Positions 1 to 12,310 of a stretch of 64,000 bases of DNA are shown piece after piece. This DNA is from Chondrosia reniformis (lineage: Eukaryota; Porifera; Demospongiae; Chondrillida; Chondrillidae). The stretch covers positions 932,501 to 996,500 of the forward strand of contig OX359200.1 in the NCBI GenBank assembly GCA_947172415.1, written 5' to 3'. The notes beneath the pieces are model-generated. The model saw only the letters and a list, made by a program, of their open reading frames with translations. It had not been told where the DNA came from and ran no database searches. The stretch's first letter is position 1. Each line of letters begins with the position of its first letter. The position numbers and the translations under genes were made by a program.

Positions 1-211
1 AAAGTATTCATTGTTGCTGAAGCTCGCTAACCTTTAATTAATATACCATATTAAATCTAAAGTTAACAAGTAAAATGTATTTCACAATTAGTTGATTTGC
101 ACTAAAGCACTTGGCAATTACACCTACATTGTATGTGTAATAGGTCAAGTGTTGTGAAACAATTGTTATATTAATCATATTCATAGGCTCATCCATCTGC
201 TAACCTTTAGA

Positions 212-234
212 GTCTTAAGGGTTTTACAGTATTA
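212..234. mobile_element. Solo end of the TACTGTAAAACCC MITE family
   Basis: TTAAGGGTTTTACAGTATTA matches the right end of the element at 43663-43883; the rest is missing or beyond recognition to the left. It lies about 50 bp after the exon 5 donor of bHLH-PAS copy A. Confidence 0.6.
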
Positions 235-285
235 GGAAACTTCCCTAAGACAGTCGTCTGAACTTACGTACGTACGTAGTCGTAC

Positions 286-2799
286 CTTGTATTCCATCCT
301 GCTCTCAGACCTTAAAACTGGAGACAGTGCTATCTTCATTCGCACCACCAAGATGTGCTCCTTTCGAATGTCAACATTCTTGGAGAGAAGGACTTTCTCA
401 AGCTTTGTCCGATCCTCCTTATGGAGCAAGCTGGTAAAGGGCTGTGCTATACAGTCAGCCTCATATAAGAAGAGGAAAAATTATCTAACACACCACCTTT
501 CAACATGCTACAACTACTTTACAATAAAGACCTACGTATAGGAACTAAACCTAGTAAGAGTTTTGGATGAGGATACAAGAGTTTTCTCCTTCTTCTCCAC
601 ATGCACACTAACTTAATGGTATGTCAAATATTCCCTACATTTCCTGTAGATAAGTTTATCCAATAGTTCTTATCATGGGATTTCCCTACCTCCTCTAACA
701 TCTTTTTCTCACAATCAATAGTTGTCAGTAAGAGTTAACAAATTTTATTTGGCAGAATTAGCATACATATGTTTAATACTTAGCACTTTATCCATGGCAA
801 ACACAATTAATTAAGCAAATCCCTAGAAATAAACAAAGGTTTCGGAGAAGGAGACTACCTGAATAATCCAACACACATTACTTTTCAAAGGCCTATAGGA
901 AACTAAACCTAGTGAGAGCTTTGGATGAGGATACAAGAGTTTTCTCCTTCTCCTTCTCTTCTTCTCAACTGGGCCAGACAACTGTTTCTGGAAATTTCAC
1001 CCTTCATCAATGACCTTGGGAATCCTTGGCTCTCTGTGCTAAATCTAGGAACATGCATACTATACTAACTGCCTCCAGACAGCTATAAAACTCACCACTC
1101 TTGGTCCAAGAAGTGATTCAATACTTTTGGAGGCAAACATAATCTGCCCTTTCAGATCAATAACAAGCACAAAGCCTCCAAATACCTGACCAATCAAAAA
1201 CAAGTACCATTTCTGTTAATATCTGATTGGATTACCACACATCACTTTATCAGTTGTAACAAATATTTTGAAACCTACATAGTAGTCTCTCTATGCAAGC
1301 ACCTTGTCAATAGTTACATTTATACTGTATAAAATACAAATGCTCTCAAATTCATTTAATACTAGAAATGAACACAGTTCAGACCCTCGCTACCATCCAT
1401 TTTGAAATGATAAATGAAAATATGGACTTCTGCTAGTTTTGAGTGAAATTAGTAGTCATCGCTTTTCCTGTAAGTAAATCGAAAAATGTTTTCCGCAGGA
1501 AAGTTTAAACTCATTCTTGTTGTAATTTCAAGATGATGGACATTATCCAAAGGCCCTAACTCAATCTCGGGGTGCTTGATAAAGAAAAACATTTACCACA
1601 CCTCTTTAGGTTATTATGTGTGTGGACAACCTCGATCTGACTCCCCTATGCAACGGAAACAATTAACCTTGCTATACCGCTCGGTAATAACGTATTGGCC
1701 ATTTTCAAGAGTGGCAGTAGACATTTCTCCAAAAAGGAGAAACCTAAGTGTATAAATTGTCCTTATTATGAGGCTTCAATATACACCACGCAAGACATAA
1801 ATGGAAAATGTGTTACATACTGTGTTTAGTATACTTCACATCTTCCTGTACTTATTGTGTGACTTACCAAAGGTAGAGTTGCAGATGAGGGAAATGTTGC
1901 TTTGACTTAAAAAGGAAGAGAAGGATTAAATAAATAAGAATCTATAAGTTTTAACAATCACACACGAATACATTTTTCATGATTGACATCAATATGAAGG
2001 AGAATAGACTGTTATCCTGCTGTTATTATTCATTTTAGGGAAAATTTATAATGGGATGAGATCAGGGTCTCTCTAAATAGTCAGCCTAACTCCATGGCTC
2101 CACTCTCTTGGCTAATGAAAGCTGATTTAACGATTTAAGAGGGAGGCATGAATGGAGTATTAATTTCTGTGGGAATTGTAATTCGGTGAAAACCTGCTAT
2201 TGTGGTTTCAATTTCAGTAATTGCTTAATTCCTCATCATAATATTATACAAAGAATATATATATTATATATATCCTAAATAAATTAATATACTTAAAATT
2301 CAATTTTTATTTAAAAAACTATACCATTCACAAATTGTCAGGTATATTAAGTGGATAGATTTAGGTGGAGTACATTAAATACCCTTTGTCACTGTAAAGT
2401 CATATATGGCAATTATAAATTATTCATCGTTTTCCTAGCATAACATGTACAGGTCAAGGAGAACGTTTATTATGCAAATGTTATAAATATTACGTACATG
2501 TATCTTCCAGGATGTTTCGTATCTTGATGTAGTTGACAGCAATCCCCAAAAGCGTACCCTGGCTAGCTTTGGCGATGTGCTCGGGACTTAAAGGTAGATT
2601 CTGTGACAACTCCTTCAGTATCTGAGCTTGACGACCCCGCCGTATCATAGCTGCTTCGTCTTTAATCGGATGCGGTCTACAAGTAATAAATAAACGCCTA
2701 ACTAAATACGTAGTTGAACTAGAAGCAGTTAGAGAAAACGTGCTTTCTACAAGTTACTGATTTGTGGGAGACTTACCGTTTCTTCGCACGGTCTTCCAT
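286..2799 (-). CDS. bHLH-PAS transcription factor, copy A (3' part outside window)
   Basis: HIF/SIM-class bHLH-PAS transcription factor, diverged copy; expected to act in the nucleus as a dimer with an ARNT-type partner (family knowledge). Exons on the minus strand: 2777-2799, 2498-2676, 1868-1905, 1096-1185, 286-459; the PAS-B and C-terminal exons lie left of position 1. Exon 2 encodes the bHLH (RRGRQAQILKELSQNLPL, then VNYIKIRNIL). Exon 4 encodes PAS-A (GGFVLVIDLKGQIMFAS) and is 90 nt, as in the two other copies. Exon 5 continues PAS-A (LLHKEDR, then ALSPVLRSESRMEYK). Phases match copies B and C at every junction. The start follows an in-frame upstream stop. The 38-nt exon 3 is the least certain; it was chosen because it has both splice sites and the right phase. 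Head-to-head with copy B. The basic region is weaker (PHPIKDEAAMIRRGR), so DNA binding may differ. Confidence 0.8.
485..605. mobile_element. Dispersed repeat R1 fragment in copy A intron 4
   Basis: CTAACACACCACCTTTCAAC, GGAACTAAACCTAG, then GGATGAGGATACAAGAG in family order. Confidence 0.75.
862..1049. mobile_element. Dispersed repeat R1 copy in copy A intron 4
   Basis: GAGAGCTTTGGATGAGGATA, CAACTGTTTCTGGAAATTTC, ACCCTTCATCAATGACC, then TTGGCTCTCTGTGCTAAATC. Two R1 copies lie in one intron and share orientation. Confidence 0.85.
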
Positions 2800-3003
2800 T
2801 TCTTCAAATTCTCTTTTAAGTATTACAAGCTCTTACAGCCAACACACTGACCTGGGTTAAGGGTTAAAGGTTAAACGCTTTGGATGAAAGTGAACTATTA
2901 TACGGACGGATAGCCAAGATATTTCATCAAAGCTATCACGTGATAGCTTTGACATTTTATTTATTTTTATATTGCATCATCTGACTATTCGTCAAGAACA
3001 ACA
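2800..3003. promoter_or_regulatory. Shared divergent promoter of bHLH-PAS copies A and B, with palindromic E-box
   Basis: Only 204 bp separate the two start codons. At 2927-2952 lies a perfect 26-bp palindrome (half-site TCAAAGCTATCAC) whose centre, 2938-2943, is the canonical E-box CACGTG. bHLH-PAS dimers bind ACGTG or CACGTG cores (established knowledge), so feedback by the adjacent genes is a reasonable inference. No TATA box is evident. Confidence 0.65.
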
Positions 3004-6000
3004 ATGGACGTAGAGAATCAAGGACAGCGTAGAAAGAGGTATATTTATATACTCTTTGACCGAAATATTATTGATTTGTATCAATTTAAGATAGGACAGA
3101 TTTTAGCAAGTCCTTCATTTAAACCATCGTTTGTTCGTTGGTCGATAGTAAATGTATGGAGAGATCTAGTCTATTCGCCTGCAATATCTGTTTTATTTCA
3201 ACTCTGATCCTTTCTTGTTGCTGTATTCTACCTAAATGGGTCTGTCTGATGAGGTTAATCGTTTTCAAAGCTATTTACTATTTTAAATATTACCAATGTC
3301 GTTAATCGATATAAGTTACATGTAAAAACCTTCTACGTATTTCTGCTCTACGCGTCTTACTAGACCGAACCGTTCGGTTTCTGTCGCTTTACGCTTTGTA
3401 GTGATAATTTATTCGGAATTAAGCCTTATATGTTATATCTTGCCCTAGGGCGCATAAGGAAGTTACCGCAGAACGCAGACGTAAGGAAACTGAAGCGATA
3501 CACGAACTGACGAAGGCGTTACCAATAAGTCATTCTCAGGTGGAGCGAGCGAACCAATCATCTCTGCTCAGAGTGGCAGTCAATTACATAAAAATGAGAC
3601 AGATGATGGACAAGTTTGGAAATTCATTTAGTGAGTTGCATTTAGAAAGTATAACCAGCGACATTATATAAGTACTAGATGCTTTATAATTAACTACTGT
3701 AACAATTGTGAGGTTATTTTCTTACATTTCAATTTTGATTCATTTAAACCTTCATTTTCTTGACTTTAAAATGCTGTATTTATTCCCTGATGTTAAAATG
3801 TAGTTAATTTCTGAGTTGTGAATGACATTCGCCCTAAGAATTAGATATTTAGCCACTAGATATTTTTTACTAAAAGTAAACCATTTATATCAACATATGG
3901 CGGAAAATAATTTTTCGTTTAAGAAGTATACATGTTAATGTTCATGTTCACTTCAATCATGCCTCCTCCCTCTTATACTAGCTACAAAATAATTATTCTT
4001 TTTAGTATTTAATTCACTTAATCAGAAGTGGCTAATTGATCAGTGATCAGCAATGATTTTACAACCGAACTAAATGTAAATTAATTCTTCAATATTCTCT
4101 ACTATTCTCTGTAGGTACTTTTCGAAACATTGGTCTCTTTGGACAACAGGTACGTGTGTGAAGGGCGTGGCAGTGCACACCCCCTAGTATGTATAGGTTA
4201 TTGTTATTATTATTGTTATTATTATGAGGTGACCTCTTTAGTACAGACTAAACTACTAAACACAGTAGATACAAGAAACAGCACAAATAATAAATAGCCC
4301 ATAAAGTAAATTGGTATTTACATGTCATGGCAAAATTAAAACAAGTATTTTGAGTTTAAAAACTCGTGGGCAGCCGCCCCCACACTTGAACTACTTGGCC
4401 ACTAACTTAATGATTGAGGATGTGGTGGTGATCGCATGCTAATCCATGTTTATTGTATTTAAATGTCTGCATACTGACTTACCTACATACGTAGGTGCTC
4501 TTAATTCCATTAGTGACACTCTAAGCTGTGTTTCACCTTAGATTGTCTATGTATACTATGCAGCTAATGATTCCAGTTCCTGGTGAGAGAGATATAGAGA
4601 ATCACTATGAGTACCACTTCCCCTGTGCCTCTTTTAGGGTTCTCAGGTGTTAGGTTCAATATAATATTCATTTTTATTCAATGACATCTTTAGCCACTTC
4701 CCTTAACTGTCAATATTTTAGCTATACCTTCCTCAGAGATATTGTTCAAGAGGAGATGTAGTATCCTGTCTTTAATTGTTTTCCCTAGGCTTTCTGTGGT
4801 TTTGTGATGGTGGTGTCACTGGATGGGACAGTACTATTTGCTGATGATAACATCACAGAGCAGTTGGGACCAAACCTTGTGAGTGTCATTGCTCTATAAA
4901 ATGTTGAAATGTGTTTGTGTGATAAGATGTGTGTACGTGACGTGTAAGTGATCACTTCAATGTAGGTTGATGTAATAGGAGTACCGTTTAAAGAGTTGCT
5001 TCATCCTGATGATCAGACAGATCTGAAGGATCTCCTAGCTATAAGCCCAGATGAATTGATTCAGTCTCATATGAATAAGAAAGGCATGTTTGTTTTAAAA
5101 ATGAGGACAATTATGTCAGCAACCATCAAATCAGAATCTAGAATTCAGTACAAGGTTAGAATAGCAAGATTAAGTTCCTACTAATATGATTCATATGTCA
5201 GTCATAATGATTCATTGAAAAAATTTCTTCATAATTGTTAATTTGAAAATTCCGCTTGATTATTACAGTATAATTTGTTTAATTAAAGCTGTTGTTGTTA
5301 AAGCTGTTTAATTAAAATGAAGCTGTACTAGTGGTTTTGCAAATTGTTTGTTATAGGAAATTCCTTTCGTTTGTATTCTCTTTTCTAGAACGTCTTTATA
5401 ACTAGCCATTTAACAAATTTGGACAAATCTTCTAACAGTTCAGCTTTTAAAGGTTTAGATTCAACTGCAGCCGTTCTCTTCTGTCGAACTGAGGCTCTCA
5501 TTGGATTTCCAGAAATCATTCTTTCCTCACGAGTCCACTTTGATGCCAACTTCAAAACAAGGAGCTTCAGTGATATGGAATTAAAGTTTGTAAAGTCCAT
5601 ACGCAGATATTGATCTAAAAATTAGACACCATTTAGTTAACACAATATTGAAGTCATTGCCAGGTTTTAAGTATAAATGTTCAATTTTACCTTCATTTTC
5701 TTAATTTTGTCATTTCTTAGAGGTCAGTGGTTGCTAGGATACAGGATTGAAGATATAATTGGCCAGGATGTGAAGACATGGAAGCATCCTAGTGAGACAA
5801 TGTTCGAGGAGAATTGCCCCATTATGCACACCAAAATGCACAAATATATGTCTGCCCAATGTGAGTTTTAAATTTGTATTCTCTCTTGAAGACTCTGAAT
5901 AACATATGGCTATTTTGGAGTATACAAATTGCCTTTTTGCTGATCATTAATGCATGTAGTTAAATATTAAGAACCTTGCGGATATATACTATAGGATGAA

Positions 6001-7217
6001 AGAGATCAGTACAGCCACTTAAGCATATTGCAAAACTGCAATCAATCAATTAATCACTCATACACAGCTTTTCTCCAATGCTGGAGGTTGCTGGAAGCTA
6101 TATTATTAAGCAGTTCTAAGCAAAACATATAGTTTGTATAGTTAGTTAATTAGTTAGTTAATTATTAATTAATTCAGCTTTGACATTAAATGTTTTTTTT
6201 TAATGTTGCAGTGGTAAAGGAGGGTTCTGTAAGATTTCCCGTTTCTCGATGGTTGAGTGGGTGGGGGGATTGGTTGTGGGTAACTATCGAGATACGTCCA
6301 AATAACTTTGAAGGCCAGGAACTGGTCGCTATCACTGGTGACATGCACATTCTGGGGTAAGTTTCCATGCATTTTAAGGTTATGTTGAAGTCTTTCAAAG
6401 TAGCTGATTCTATTGTTTCAGGTTGGCAGATGGCAAGGTCAAACCTGATCCAAAATTCATCCAGTGGATTACTAATATAGTCTGTAGCAATGGTGACTTG
6501 AGCCTAACTGGTGGAGGGGAATCCCCCTTCAACCCTCAGGAGAATGCAGATTGTCTGTCGTATTCTTCAAGCATGAGCAACTTGGAACAGAGTAATCCTT
6601 CCCCTTCAAGCAGCACTGGACCCCAAGGGATCTCCGAACATCCCAGCACCAGTTCTTCTGACCTTAGTAATTCGTTTGACAGTCCTACTGAGTGGAGCAG
6701 TGGTAACGTCTTCTCTAATCCTTCACCAGATCCATTTTTTCATCAAAATTCCACACATCCCTCTCCATTCTCCTCGACCTCAGCTCAGTCAGAGGAGAAC
6801 TCTACAACCTCCTCCACTAATCTCAGCACAGCTTTAGATTCATATGATAGTTTCCCTAACCTATTTACATTGCCTCTGGATGTGTCATCCGAACAGCCAC
6901 TATTTGATGGGGACGTTGTCCCTGGGTCACAGTTTACTGAAGCCCAAACTAATTTTACTGATCAAGTGGTAGACTCCATCTTGAATGAGGCACTTGGTTT
7001 GACGTCTCCGAGCAATTCCTCCTCCAGTGGATCTTCATCAGGATACATCAGTGACAAATGTATTGAATTTTCAGCACTCAGTACGGACACTGCTCTTCCT
7101 GAAAGGTCAGCAATAACTGATGACTCTGCTCCGACTGATAGCACTCAACAGAGACCACCATTTTCTAAAATGACTTCGACTGAAGAACTATTACACAGTC
7201 TGATGGAAACTTTGTGA
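3004..7217 (+). CDS. bHLH-PAS transcription factor, copy B (602 aa, 9 exons)
   Basis: HIF/SIM-class bHLH-PAS transcription factor, presumed nuclear. Exons 3004-3038, 3449-3630, 4115-4149, 4789-4878, 4966-5154, 5389-5585, 5721-5860, 6212-6356, 6422-7217 sum to 603 codons with no internal stop. bHLH at about residues 12-72 (AERRRKETEAIHELTKALPI, then RVAVNYIKMRQMM), close to the alpha class of HIF and SIM. PAS-A about 85-177 (GFVMVVSLDGTVLFADDN; LLHPDDQTDL). PAS-B about 215-335 (FSDMELKGQWLLGYRIEDII, TWKHPSE). The C-terminal 265 residues are Ser/Thr/Pro-rich and end in a block (TDTALPERS, FSKMTSTEELLHSLM) shared with copy C, probably an activation or degradation module (inference). No clear LxxLAP oxygen-degron is present, only a looser LFTLPLD. 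It is not called HIF or SIM, because the class is clear but the orthology is not. Confidence 0.9.
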
Positions 7218-9178
7218 ACTTTGTCAGACTTTCTTAATCTGAACATGTTTAACACATATGTATAGATTTTTGATGTATCATACGTAGCAGCTTGAAGTTA
7301 GTGTATTTCTGTATATATGTATTAACGCTGTATATGAAGTGATAAGGGATATTTGTTGCATTCATTTATAGCATCCTAGCTTTAGTCACTATATGCTAGA
7401 AAAACTACTGTCATGCATGTATAACTTTTACACTGTAAACAGCAAAAATGTACTATATAGATACAAGCAGGGGCTTTTAAGACATTAAGATAGTGACCTG
7501 TATGTACACTTATGCATAGAGTAATAGCCTGCAGATAGTTGTATATACAACATGGCTTATCAAATACATTTTCAGAACGGACTGACTTCAAAAGGTATCA
7601 ATAATTTCAAAAGAATCATCCAATCCTTCTAAGGACTCTCTATTCACCATGCCAGATTTGATGCACATTCAATGTATCTGGCTGACTTTTAAAGTATAGA
7701 GATAAGATTTAGGATATTTGTTGAAGAAAAATTGCCCTATCTCATGATCACCATACACTAACTTCCTACATATCTCTCACCTTACATATACCAGTATTTT
7801 AATGTACGCACATTTAGTTCTGTGACTCTGTAAAGATGGGCTAATAATGAATTCCTCTTGAAATGGTTTCAAGGCAATTTCAATTGCTTATGCAGTTGTT
7901 ATTCTTATTCTACATGAATGATGAATGGCGATTATGAACTGTTACCATATATGGTAATGCTAGCTGTAATAGGATTGCTATTGTTTTTGAGCTTGCTTAT
8001 GACACTGCTATACAATTCTCTTTGTTATTGGACCATAACAGTGTTAACAATCAGAACTAGCTACATTCTAGCCAAGTTCTCTCTTATCACTATACACTGT
8101 TTAGACAAAAGTGAGACAATTTCATCTAGATGTATTTATTGTCACTTAAATTTTACCATTTGTATGCAATTACAAACAGTAATTTACATAAAAGACATAT
8201 AAAACTTTATAAATAATAGCAATTGGAATTTCTTAATACATTCAATTTGATATAGTATAGATTCAAAACCATTTTTCATTCTAGAAAGTTCATTACATAT
8301 ATCAAGAATGAGTATACAACTGCATGCATGCATGACTGGATCCATTAATACTTCCTATATCTTAGACTGAAATGTCTCATAGTATCTCACTTTAATGCAT
8401 TAATTCAATTCAAGTCATTTAGAGCTTTAAAAATTCCTAATACGTACATGTATAATATATAGCTAAAATGGTATGGTCACCCATCCCTATTTGAGAGACC
8501 TAAACTAAATGGCAGGTCCATGGCTAATGGAGCTCAAGCTCTCCAGCTGAGCTACATTACATTCTGGTTTACTGGAGCAAAATAGCTGAGAGCTATAGCT
8601 ATATACTATCAAACTGTATGAAAGGATTTCGGATACAATAATAGAATAAGGATTTCTTCTAACTGCATGTGTCGAACCTATCTTTTGACAACATTGCTAC
8701 CATCTAGGCTAAAATTCAACAATTCCTGTAGAACAAGAGCTGATCTGGTCGACTTGTTATATACAGCTAACATGGGCACATAGAAATTCAAATGACATTA
8801 TTAGATTTAAAGTATATATTTAGACAATGTTGAATTTTCATTTTCATAATGTAGTAAAGTACTGAATTAAAAATTACCGCTTCTATATACATGTACCAAA
8901 AACTTGCAAGTTGCAATCTCACGTACACAGAACTGCATGTGCCATGGATCCGCCATTCTCTGTCAAATTAACCTGTCAGCCGATTAGTACATTCTAAAAT
9001 GAGTGATACAAACAGTATGGAATTTAAGCTGGAAAATGTGGTACAAATCTTCGAAAGTAAACAAAGAAAGGACAACTTTATAACTGTAAATATATAAACA
9101 TTCTATAACTAATAAAGCTTCGCCTTTATATAATTACTTAATACCAAAAAACGGCTGCCATTTCAATCATCCAATTAC
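7218..9178. other. Gene-poor stretch after copy B
   Basis: Contains the 3' UTR region of copy B and AT-rich sequence. A short hydrophobic open frame at 7918-8202 has no splice context or recognisable family. A fragment with the motif AATAGAATAAGGATTTCTTC (about 8634-8700) belongs to a dispersed family also seen near 19470, 21730 and 39340. At 8505-8565 (minus) is a tRNA-like 5' half, GTAGCTCAGCTGGAGAGC, without a convincing 3' half. Confidence 0.5.
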
Positions 9179-9290
9179 CTGCGTATCTCACAACGATTAT
9201 GCAGGCATTGATACATTACGTCTTTAATTTTAGCTCTTTCCAATAATTGTGGTGTTAATTTACAGAGATCTTTCAAATTCGCAATGCTCA
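9179..9290 (-). CDS. Orphan internal exon, unknown protein
   Basis: 112 nt between a pyrimidine-rich acceptor (TTATTCAG) and a donor (CAG/GTAATT), fully open in one frame, starting SIANLKDLCKLTPQLLERAK and ending near NRCEIR. The spacing LxxL...LxP...ExA faintly resembles the helix-loop-helix of the neighbouring bHLH-PAS genes, but no basic region is seen and I could not find partner exons. It may be a relic or part of an unrecognised minus-strand gene. Confidence 0.3.
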
Positions 9291-10389
9291 CTGAATAAAT
9301 AACAATTAGAATTGAAACAAATTTAATGTTAAATTAAATTTACAATTACGTATATATATACGCGGGAGCTTAATTACTAAGATATACAAGTTAAATTTTA
9401 TTTAACAACTTCGAATCACTCGACAAATGCTATATATCTGCATGTTTGATCATAAATGTCATGCGCAGGAGTACGTATAACTATACATATACATGTATAC
9501 ATTCCAGTTATCTGAGATTTAGTGTATTGTATGTAGCTTGCGCTATTATACAGTGCGTAATGCACATGCATCAATGTTGTTGTACAGCTATTGTAGCTTC
9601 TCTATAGACTCTATAGAAAAGGTCGTGGTTGAGCAGTTGTGACTTTCGCCTGAAGATGTTCTTTCTATTGAGGAAGGTTTTGCTGAGCTGTTTTGACAAT
9701 TCTTTGCTGAATAACTGAATGGATGTACTACACGTACTCATTGTTCTCGAACTCGACAGCGAAATCTTCCTACGCTGAATAGCTGAATGGATGTACTACA
9801 TGTACTTATTGTTCTCTAACTTACCACCAGAAAATCGTTTGAAAAAAGACGTTTATTATAAATAAACCCTAGCAAATTTCATTCTTTGGCCTTCGGGCCC
9901 CACTCCGTTCCAGCGCCGGAGTATACGGTTCGCCAGCCTCCGGGAATTTGGTGCGACAACCATGGCTTGGAGTACGGTCATGGGACCATGTGCTGCTGAA
10001 GGACCTGAGGTTTCGTCTGCGGGGATGGTCTTCTCCAATATGGCCTAGGATCCGGGGTTGTTCCTCCCTAGCAACTCGCCTTTGTGCGTTTGTTCTCCAA
10101 AGACTAGAGGTTGATGGTCTGGAAGCAGTGCGTGGGACCAGTACCCACCGACTCGGCGAAGAGAAGCTCTGTCCGGAGTCCCTGTTTTAGGCTGCCCGTT
10201 TTAAGGTAATTGCATTTGCATACACTTGGATTTTGGTTTTCATTTGGGTATTTTACAACGTTTGCATTGGTTTGCACTTGGATGTGTATTTGTTGGCTTT
10301 TAATATTGATCATGACAGTAAGATTTTGTGTATATATGTGATTTAAGGGTAGTATATATGTGGAGTTAAGGTAAGTTCAACATTTTTCA

Positions 10390-10780
10390 AGACTTGCATT
10401 TTTTCAAGATTTCAAGATTTGCATTTTTCAAGATTTGCATTTTTCAAGATTTGCATTTTTCAAGATTTGCATTTTTCAAGATTTGCATTTTTCAAGATTT
10501 GCATTTTTCAAGATTTGCATTTTTCAAGATTTGCATTTTTCAAGATTTGCATTTTTTCAAGATTTGCATTTTTTCAAGATTTGCATTTTTTCAAGATTTG
10601 CATTTTTTCAAGAATTGCATTTTTTCAAGATTTGCATTTTTTCAAGATTTGCATTTTTTCAAGATTTGCATTTTTTCAAGAATTGCATTTTTTCAAGATT
10701 TGCATTTTTTCAAGATTTGCATTTTTTCAAGATTTGCATTTTTTCAAGATTTGCATTTTTTCAAGATTTGCATTTTTCAC
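10390..10780. repeat. Minisatellite, 16/17-bp unit
   Basis: Unit TTTTTCAAGATTTGCA. The first third uses a 16-bp period and the rest a 17-bp period with one extra T, so two sub-arrays are joined. Because neither period is a multiple of three, all three plus frames stay open, giving repetitive Phe-rich open frames that are artefacts of the array. Confidence 0.95.
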
Positions 10781-10904
10781 ATTTAATTGTAAGAAATATG
10801 GTGACTTGATTCTGAATTTATATATAACTTAATGCTTAATGCAAAAGTAAAAGAGTAAATTATATATACCATATGCCACTGTTTAAATGGAGTAAACAAA
10901 AATA

Positions 10905-11125
10905 ACCAAAGAACAGAATTTCAACTTCAGAACAGAAATTCTAACTTCAAAACAGAACAGAACTTCAACTTCAACAAAACAGAACAGAATTTCAACTTTA
11001 GAACAGAACTTCAACTTCAACAAAAAAGAACAGAATTTCAACTTTAGAACAGAAATTCTAACTTCAAAACAGAACAGAACTTCAACTTCAACAAAACAGA
11101 ACAGAATTTCAACTTCCGAAAAAAC
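10905..11125. repeat. Imperfect tandem array, GAACAGAATTTCAACTT core
   Basis: Repeats of GAACAGAATTTCAACTT and GAACTTCAACTTCAACAA in a higher-order pattern of about 60-130 bp. A related array follows at 11990-12310. Confidence 0.85.
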
Positions 11126-11989
11126 AGAATTTAACATGTATATGCACCAAGCAACTGGATCTTCATCTCTTAAAGGTTTGACATGTTTATATATGTACGT
11201 TTTTCAGTTTTATTATATCATTTTTCTACATTCTACAGGTTCTGCAAGGTTTACATTCAGAATTCTTTTACTAAACTGGACTCCTCTTCATATCCCCTTT
11301 GAATTAATTTGAGCGGATGTCCCAATTATTTCTATGGATTTGCAGCCTGCCCCAGTTTCATTTTGACATGCCACTTGAGCTGGCAGTCGCTGGTCTGTTT
11401 TTTATTTTCATTTTTAGCTGAATGTTGATCCCTGTCCTAGTTTGACTTCTGACTGGCATGTTCTGTTTTTGACTTGCCAGTCTGTGCTGGCTCTCCCCCT
11501 ATAGCTGTTTTGTCTTTTGACTTGCCACTTTAGCTGGCTGCATATAGATTTGTTATATATAGTTTACTCAAGACATGGATTTATACATGCAGTCAGTTGG
11601 CATGGCATTTGGTATTTATATACATTCAGTAAGATAGGTATTTTTCAGCAAGATAGGCATTTTTGTTTTCGGCAATTTTTAAGATTGGCATTTTGGCATT
11701 TTTGTTTTGGCATTTTTTAAGATTGCATGGCATTTTTGCATTAATGTCTTAAGATGTATTCAGCAAGATATATATGAAGAAGCCATGGAGGACTTTGAAT
11801 GGTCTCTGTTGAATGTAAAATGGCATTGTTGAATGTGTTGAATGTAAAATGGCATTGTTGAATGTAAAATGGCATTCTTTGTACTCAACATAATGCCAGT
11901 ACATTGCAAGTGTAAAATTGCAAACTTAGATAATAAATAAATATCTGAGAACTGTACAGATAGTATATTCAGAACCATGCAAAATCTTC

Positions 11990-12310
11990 AAAACCTTCAC
12001 AACAAAATTTCAACTTTAGAACATCACAACAGAATTTCAACTTCAAAACATCAACTTTAGAACAGAACATCACGATCAACTTCAGAACAGAATTTCAACT
12101 TCACAACAAACTTCAGAACAGAATTTCAACTTCAAAACATCAACTTTAGAACAGAACATCACGATCAACTTCAGAACAGAATTGGCTTCACAACAAACTT
12201 CAGAACAGAATTTCAACTTCACAACATAAACTTCAGAACAGAATTCAGAACAGAATTTCAACTTCAGAACATATCAACTACAGAACAGAATTTCAACTTC
12301 AGCACAGGGA
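11990..12310. repeat. Imperfect tandem array related to 10905-11125
   Basis: Same core (CAGAACAGAATTTCAACTTC) with inserted CATCACGATCAACTT variants. Both arrays are followed by a similar short tract (GGATCTTCATCT, then AAAGGTT), suggesting that the array and its 3' flank were duplicated together. Confidence 0.85.

Noticed and set aside
3004..7217. Naming copy B as HIF-alpha or SIM
   Set aside because: The bHLH is alpha-class, but there is no LxxLAP degron or CAD motif and PAS-B is divergent; orthology cannot be decided by eye.
7918..8202. Small membrane protein of 94 codons
   Set aside because: Hydrophobic AT-rich frame with no family, no codon bias cue and no conserved context; likely chance.
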